Part shown: positions 61,028 through 64,000 of the stretch, piece by piece
How the letters are laid out: the number at the start of each line of letters is the position of its first letter
Position numbering within the stretch: position 1 is the stretch's first letter
Assembly: GCF_007489285.1 (NCBI RefSeq)
Contig: NZ_VLIY01000002.1
Location: 1 to 64,000 of the forward strand
Source: Skermania sp. ID1734
GTDB lineage: Bacteria; Actinomycetota; Actinomycetes; Mycobacteriales; Mycobacteriaceae
Direction: 5' to 3'
Length of the DNA stretch: 64,000 bases
The notes under the pieces: model-generated
Told to the model about the DNA's origin: nothing
Databases searched by the model: none
The model's input: the letters and a program-made list of their open reading frames with translations, nothing else
Translations under genes and position numbers: made by a program

Positions 61028-62026
61028 ATGAGGATCGGCAATCGGCATCACAGGCTCGGCGGGCCCGTGGTCGCCCTGACGGCCGCGTTGGCCGCGTTGG
61101 CCGCGGTGGTGGCCCTGGCGACGGCCTGTTCGTCGAATCCGAGTGATCCCTCCGCGGGCGCGGATGCGGTGACCATCGCGCACGCGCAAGGAAAGACGAC
61201 GATCGACGGCGTGCCGAAGCGGATTGTCGCGCTGGGCAATCAGTGGCTCGACGCCACGTTGGCGCTCGGCGTTGTACCGGTTGCCTACGTCGACAATGTC
61301 GCCGTGATCGCCGGCGGTAAAACGCCGCCATGGGAACCCGCGTCGCTGAGCCAGTCGAAGGCGTTGAAGTCCAGCGGCGACATCACCGAGCAGGTAGCGG
61401 CGCTCAACCCGGATCTCATTCTCGCGCCGGGCTTCATGGTGGACAAGGCGATGTATGACCGGCTTTCCGGAGTCGCACCCACCATCCCTGGACTGACCAA
61501 CGCCCAAATCGATTCCTGGAGCCAGCAAATCGAGGTGCTCGGCAAGGTTCTGCACAAGCAAGGTCAGGCCAAGCAGGTGATCGCCGGAGTCGACGGCAAG
61601 ATCGACGCGGTCGCACAGCGACTTCCGGGTTTGCGGGGCAAGACTTTCATCACCACGTTGCTCGCCAGCCCGTCCCAACTGATGGTGCTGGCCGATCCGA
61701 AAGACGGTGCCAGCGAGGTGTTCGCACGCCTCGGCATGCACATTCCGCAGCACATCGTCGATGCCGCTCCGGGCGGCGGGCGGTTGGCGCTCTCGGCGGA
61801 GCGGGTCGGCGACCTGGACGCCGACCTGGTGGTCGCCGCAGCGATGGGCGGCATGGAAAAGACATTCACCAGCCTGCCGGGGTACTCGTCGCTGCCAGCG
61901 GTCCGCAAAAAAAGTGTCGCGTTCGTCAACCTCACCGACGCCAGCGGGCTGAACCAGCCGACCGCGCTGTCGTTGCCGTATTTGCTCAACGTCCTCGAAC
62001 CGGCACTCGCGAACGCCGCACAATGA
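61028..62026 (+). CDS. Iron-siderophore-binding lipoprotein (ABC transporter receptor)
   Basis: FepB/FhuD-type receptor of 332 residues. The lipobox is in LATACSSN (Cys about 34) after a hydrophobic signal peptide. The periplasmic-binding fold of two lobes is seen in TIDGVPKRIVALGNQWLDAT / LALGVVPVAYVD and SGDITEQVAALNPDLILAPG, with the long linking helix WSQQIEVLGKVLHKQGQAKQ. It likely delivers ferric siderophore to the FecCD permeases encoded 1 kb away on the other strand. Strong iron box upstream. Its stop overlaps the ATG of the SagB-like gene (ATGA). Confidence 0.93.
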   Translation: MRIGNRHHRLGGPVVALTAALAALAAVVALATACSSNPSDPSAGADAVTIAHAQGKTTIDGVPKRIVALGNQWLDATLALGVVPVAYVDNVAVIAGGKTPPWEPASLSQSKALKSSGDITEQVAALNPDLILAPGFMVDKAMYDRLSGVAPTIPGLTNAQIDSWSQQIEVLGKVLHKQGQAKQVIAGVDGKIDAVAQRLPGLRGKTFITTLLASPSQLMVLADPKDGASEVFARLGMHIPQHIVDAAPGGGRLALSAERVGDLDADLVVAAAMGGMEKTFTSLPGYSSLPAVRKKSVAFVNLTDASGLNQPTALSLPYLLNVLEPALANAAQ

Positions 62027-63381
62027 CCCCTGCCGAGTCGACCGTGTCCCTGCGGCCGGGTGCGCGCTGCCTGATCTCGGCGACCGGGGCAGTGCTGTTG
62101 CCGGAGAAGGTATCGCTGACCGCACTGACGCCGGCGCAAGCTGCCCTGCTGCGTCGCCTCAGTACCGGCGAGACGGTCTCTAGTCATGCCGCACACGAAC
62201 CGGAGTGCGCCGGCCTGCTCGATCGCCTCAGCGACGGCGGATGGTTGGTGAAAACTGTCCTGCTCGACGGCAACGAACTGTATGAGGTGATGCCGTTCGC
62301 AGGTCCTAATCTAACTGATACCCAAGAGCTCCCAGCGGACAAGCCACTGATCCTGTCGAAATTCACTGTGCTGCGTAGGGATGGTGACAGTCTCGTCATG
62401 GAGAACCCGCGATCGTGGTGTGACCTGAAGCTTTTCGACGCGCGGGTGCTCGCCGTTGCCACCGGCGCGACGAGCCCGGCCGACGCCGACCTTCCGGAAT
62501 CGGTCGTGAGTCAGCTCGTCACCGACCTCCAAGCGGGCGGATTCGTCGTCACCGCGGAATCGATCGAAGACACCGACTTCGCCCTGCGCAGTTGGAGCGC
62601 ACACGAATTGTGGTTTCACCGTCGCAGCACGCTCGGTGCACGGGTGCAGAGTTGGGCCCACTTCGGGCCCACGAAATGGGCGTCGAGCTCTTTCCCGCCG
62701 CTGCCGACACGACACCGGCCTGGGTCCAAATCCGCCGTGCTGCTGGCGACTCCCGATCTCGACACGCTCGAAATCACCGATGTGACGCTGACCGACGCCA
62801 TCGAGCGGCGTGCCTCGTGTCGGGCCTACGATGACGCCGCACCGATCACGGTCGATCAGCTTGGCGAGCTGCTGTATCGGTGCGCTCGCACGCGTGGGTC
62901 GAGAGTAGTTGACCGCGAGGAACTTCCGTCCCGACCGTATCCGTCGGGCGGAAGCATTTACGAACTCGAACTGTATCCGGTGGTGCGCTGCGCGGACGGG
63001 CTTGCCCAGGGCATGTATCACTACAACTCCTTCGACCACGCGCTGGAGCTGATTGCCGACGCAGACCATCCCGCGATCGAACGCCTGCTGAGCCCATCCG
63101 CCCTGACGCTCGAGGACGGTCGGCAGCCACAGGTACTGATAGTGATTGCCGCGCGGGCCGGCCGGGTGATGTGGGCGTACGAGCAGATGCCGTACGCGCT
63201 GATCCTCAAACACGTCGGCGTGCTGACCCAGAATCTCTACCTGGTTGCCACGGCCATGGGGCTCGGCGCGGTGGCACAGGGTTACAGCGACACCGCGGCA
63301 TTTGCCGACATCACCGGCACCGACGAGCTCGTCGAGTGCAATGTCGGTGCAGTCGTCGTCGGTAGTCCGGCGCGACACTGA
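62023..63381 (+). CDS. SagB/ThcOx-type FMN dehydrogenase (candidate azoline oxidase)
   Basis: A 452-residue protein whose C-terminal nitroreductase domain (about 250-450) shows AIERRASCRAYDDAAPITVD, SRPYPSGGSIYELELYPVV, MYHYNSFDHALELI, VGVLTQNLYLVATAMGLGAV and a GSP end. The HELWFHRRSTLGARV segment near 197 and a preceding helical region of about 190 residues are the SagB-type architecture. Family members oxidise oxazolines or thiazolines to azoles using FMN. It is coupled to the iron-regulated lipoprotein gene by ATGA, so it should be iron-regulated. Where McbC/BcerB-type enzymes have a catalytic Lys-Tyr, I read Ala-Tyr (MWAYEQMPY), so activity is not certain. It converges with the NRPS gene, one base apart. 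Confidence 0.85.
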   Translation: MTPAESTVSLRPGARCLISATGAVLLPEKVSLTALTPAQAALLRRLSTGETVSSHAAHEPECAGLLDRLSDGGWLVKTVLLDGNELYEVMPFAGPNLTDTQELPADKPLILSKFTVLRRDGDSLVMENPRSWCDLKLFDARVLAVATGATSPADADLPESVVSQLVTDLQAGGFVVTAESIEDTDFALRSWSAHELWFHRRSTLGARVQSWAHFGPTKWASSSFPPLPTRHRPGSKSAVLLATPDLDTLEITDVTLTDAIERRASCRAYDDAAPITVDQLGELLYRCARTRGSRVVDREELPSRPYPSGGSIYELELYPVVRCADGLAQGMYHYNSFDHALELIADADHPAIERLLSPSALTLEDGRQPQVLIVIAARAGRVMWAYEQMPYALILKHVGVLTQNLYLVATAMGLGAVAQGYSDTAAFADITGTDELVECNVGAVVVGSPARH

Positions 63382-63382
63382 C

Positions 63383-64000
63383 CTACATCACACTCGCAAT
63401 TGCGACGATCGCGTCCTGCCACAGCGTCGCAAGCTGCTGCGCCTCATCTGCCGTGAACAGATCTTGACCCCACCGCCACGTGGTGAGTAACTGCGGGCCT
63501 TCCGGTCTCGGCACGACCACGGCGGCAACGTCGAGCGCGTAGTGCATCGGCAATTGTGGCTCCGGATCGAGCGGCACCAACCTCTGCCACGCTGGATCCA
63601 TGACTGGTTGCCAATTGTCAGACGAGGACTGCGCGGCCAAATCGAAGCGGCCCAGGTAGTTGAACTCGATCTGCGGTGTCGCACAACCGCATAGCTCGGC
63701 GTCTTTTCGAACGTACCGCAGCAGACCGTAATCAAGGCCGCGGTCCGGAATGCTCCGCAGTTGCTCGTTTACAGCATTCAACAGTGCGAGTACCGCATCC
63801 GGATCACGGCCTGCGGTGTCGACATCCACGTCTGATTCAGCGCCGAATCGGACCGGATAGACCGAGGTGAACCAGCCCACCGTGCGTGTTGTATCGACGC
63901 CGAGTAGGTCGTCTTCGCGCCCGTGCCCTTCCAGCGCCACGAGCGTCCCACATGTCGGGTCCTCGCCGCGGCGGCGGCGCCAGCTGGCGACGGTTATGGT
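63383..64000 (-). CDS. NRPS C-terminal end: epimerization/condensation-type domain (partial)
   Basis: The frame stays open to the window edge, so the start lies to the right. About 205 residues are visible: VALEGHGRE, TRTVGWFTSVYPV, LDYGLLRYV and FNYLGRFD, which are the E-domain motifs (E4-E7 region) of NRPSs. No thioesterase follows, so the chain is passed on or released by another protein. In a salicylate-capped siderophore system this would be the lysine- or hydroxylysine-incorporating synthetase (MbtE/MbtF-like), but the adenylation domain is outside the window. Confidence 0.88.
   Translation of the reverse strand, partial: TITVASWRRRRGEDPTCGTLVALEGHGREDDLLGVDTTRTVGWFTSVYPVRFGAESDVDVDTAGRDPDAVLALLNAVNEQLRSIPDRGLDYGLLRYVRKDAELCGCATPQIEFNYLGRFDLAAQSSSDNWQPVMDPAWQRLVPLDPEPQLPMHYALDVAAVVVPRPEGPQLLTTWRWGQDLFTADEAQQLATLWQDAIVAIASVM

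Overview
The window is a GC-rich actinobacterial chromosome segment whose gene order follows two blocks of the Mycobacterium tuberculosis genome, so it comes from the order Mycobacteriales. A Nocardia- or Rhodococcus-like genus is my guess; the sequence does not settle the genus.

Layout. (1) 1-661: the 3' end of a 23S rRNA gene, a 5S rRNA gene and a strong terminator. (2) 0.7-18.5 kb: the Rv1691-Rv1713 core block, all on + except one SRPBCC gene: TPR protein, HAD phosphatase, tlyA, nadK, recN, steA-mctB, pyrG, NUDIX, xerD, parA-scpA-scpB-rluB-cmk-der. Many stops and starts overlap, as in translationally coupled operons. (3) 18.6-26.6 kb: a mixed region with tRNA-Pro(GGG), a membrane-anchored pseudokinase, a small antitoxin-like gene behind a SigF-type promoter, a GNAT remnant, a DUF2127 membrane protein, a flavin reductase, an L,D-transpeptidase, gabD1, a 46-codon gene, a CoA-type NUDIX hydrolase and a beta-propeller protein. 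(4) 26.6-47.7 kb: a block like Rv1822-Rv1846c: pgsA-like, gcvH, garA, two merR genes, a DUF151 gene, a tandem glycine riboswitch with gcvP, a VWA protein, glcB with a divergent iclR, an SDR, a tandem-VOC protein, two CNNM/CBS membrane proteins, guaB1, a DMT transporter and blaR/blaI with a BlaI operator. (5) 47.7-64 kb: a salicylate-capped (mycobactin/nocobactin-type) siderophore locus placed between blaI and the Rv1847-like thioesterase and continuing past that gene. It encodes salicylate synthase, salicyl-AMP ligase, an aryl-carrier/cyclization/adenylation NRPS, a lysine N-hydroxylase, a ferric-siderophore reductase, an ABC importer, a lipoprotein receptor, a SagB-type flavin dehydrogenase and the C-terminal end of another NRPS that runs off the window. 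Four IdeR/DtxR-like iron boxes sit in its promoters.

How the genes work together. Glycine cleavage (gcvP, gcvH), its glycine riboswitch, GarA and malate synthase form a glycine/glyoxylate-linked carbon cluster. The siderophore genes make salicylate, activate it, load it on the aryl carrier, cyclise a beta-hydroxy or thiol amino acid onto it, hydroxylate lysine, and take up and reduce the ferric complex. The SagB-type enzyme is a candidate for oxidising the azoline ring to an oxazole or thiazole, a step that nocobactin-type molecules need.

Most unusual observations: an 11-residue (33-bp) GRSAGSAP-type tandem repeat inserted between the catalytic motifs of XerD, with the same 21-bp core inserted in PyrG; the SagB dehydrogenase in the siderophore locus; a catalytically dead kinase with a duplicated Cys/Pro motif; two large intergenic palindromes; and a secreted glycine-rich protein inside the siderophore locus.
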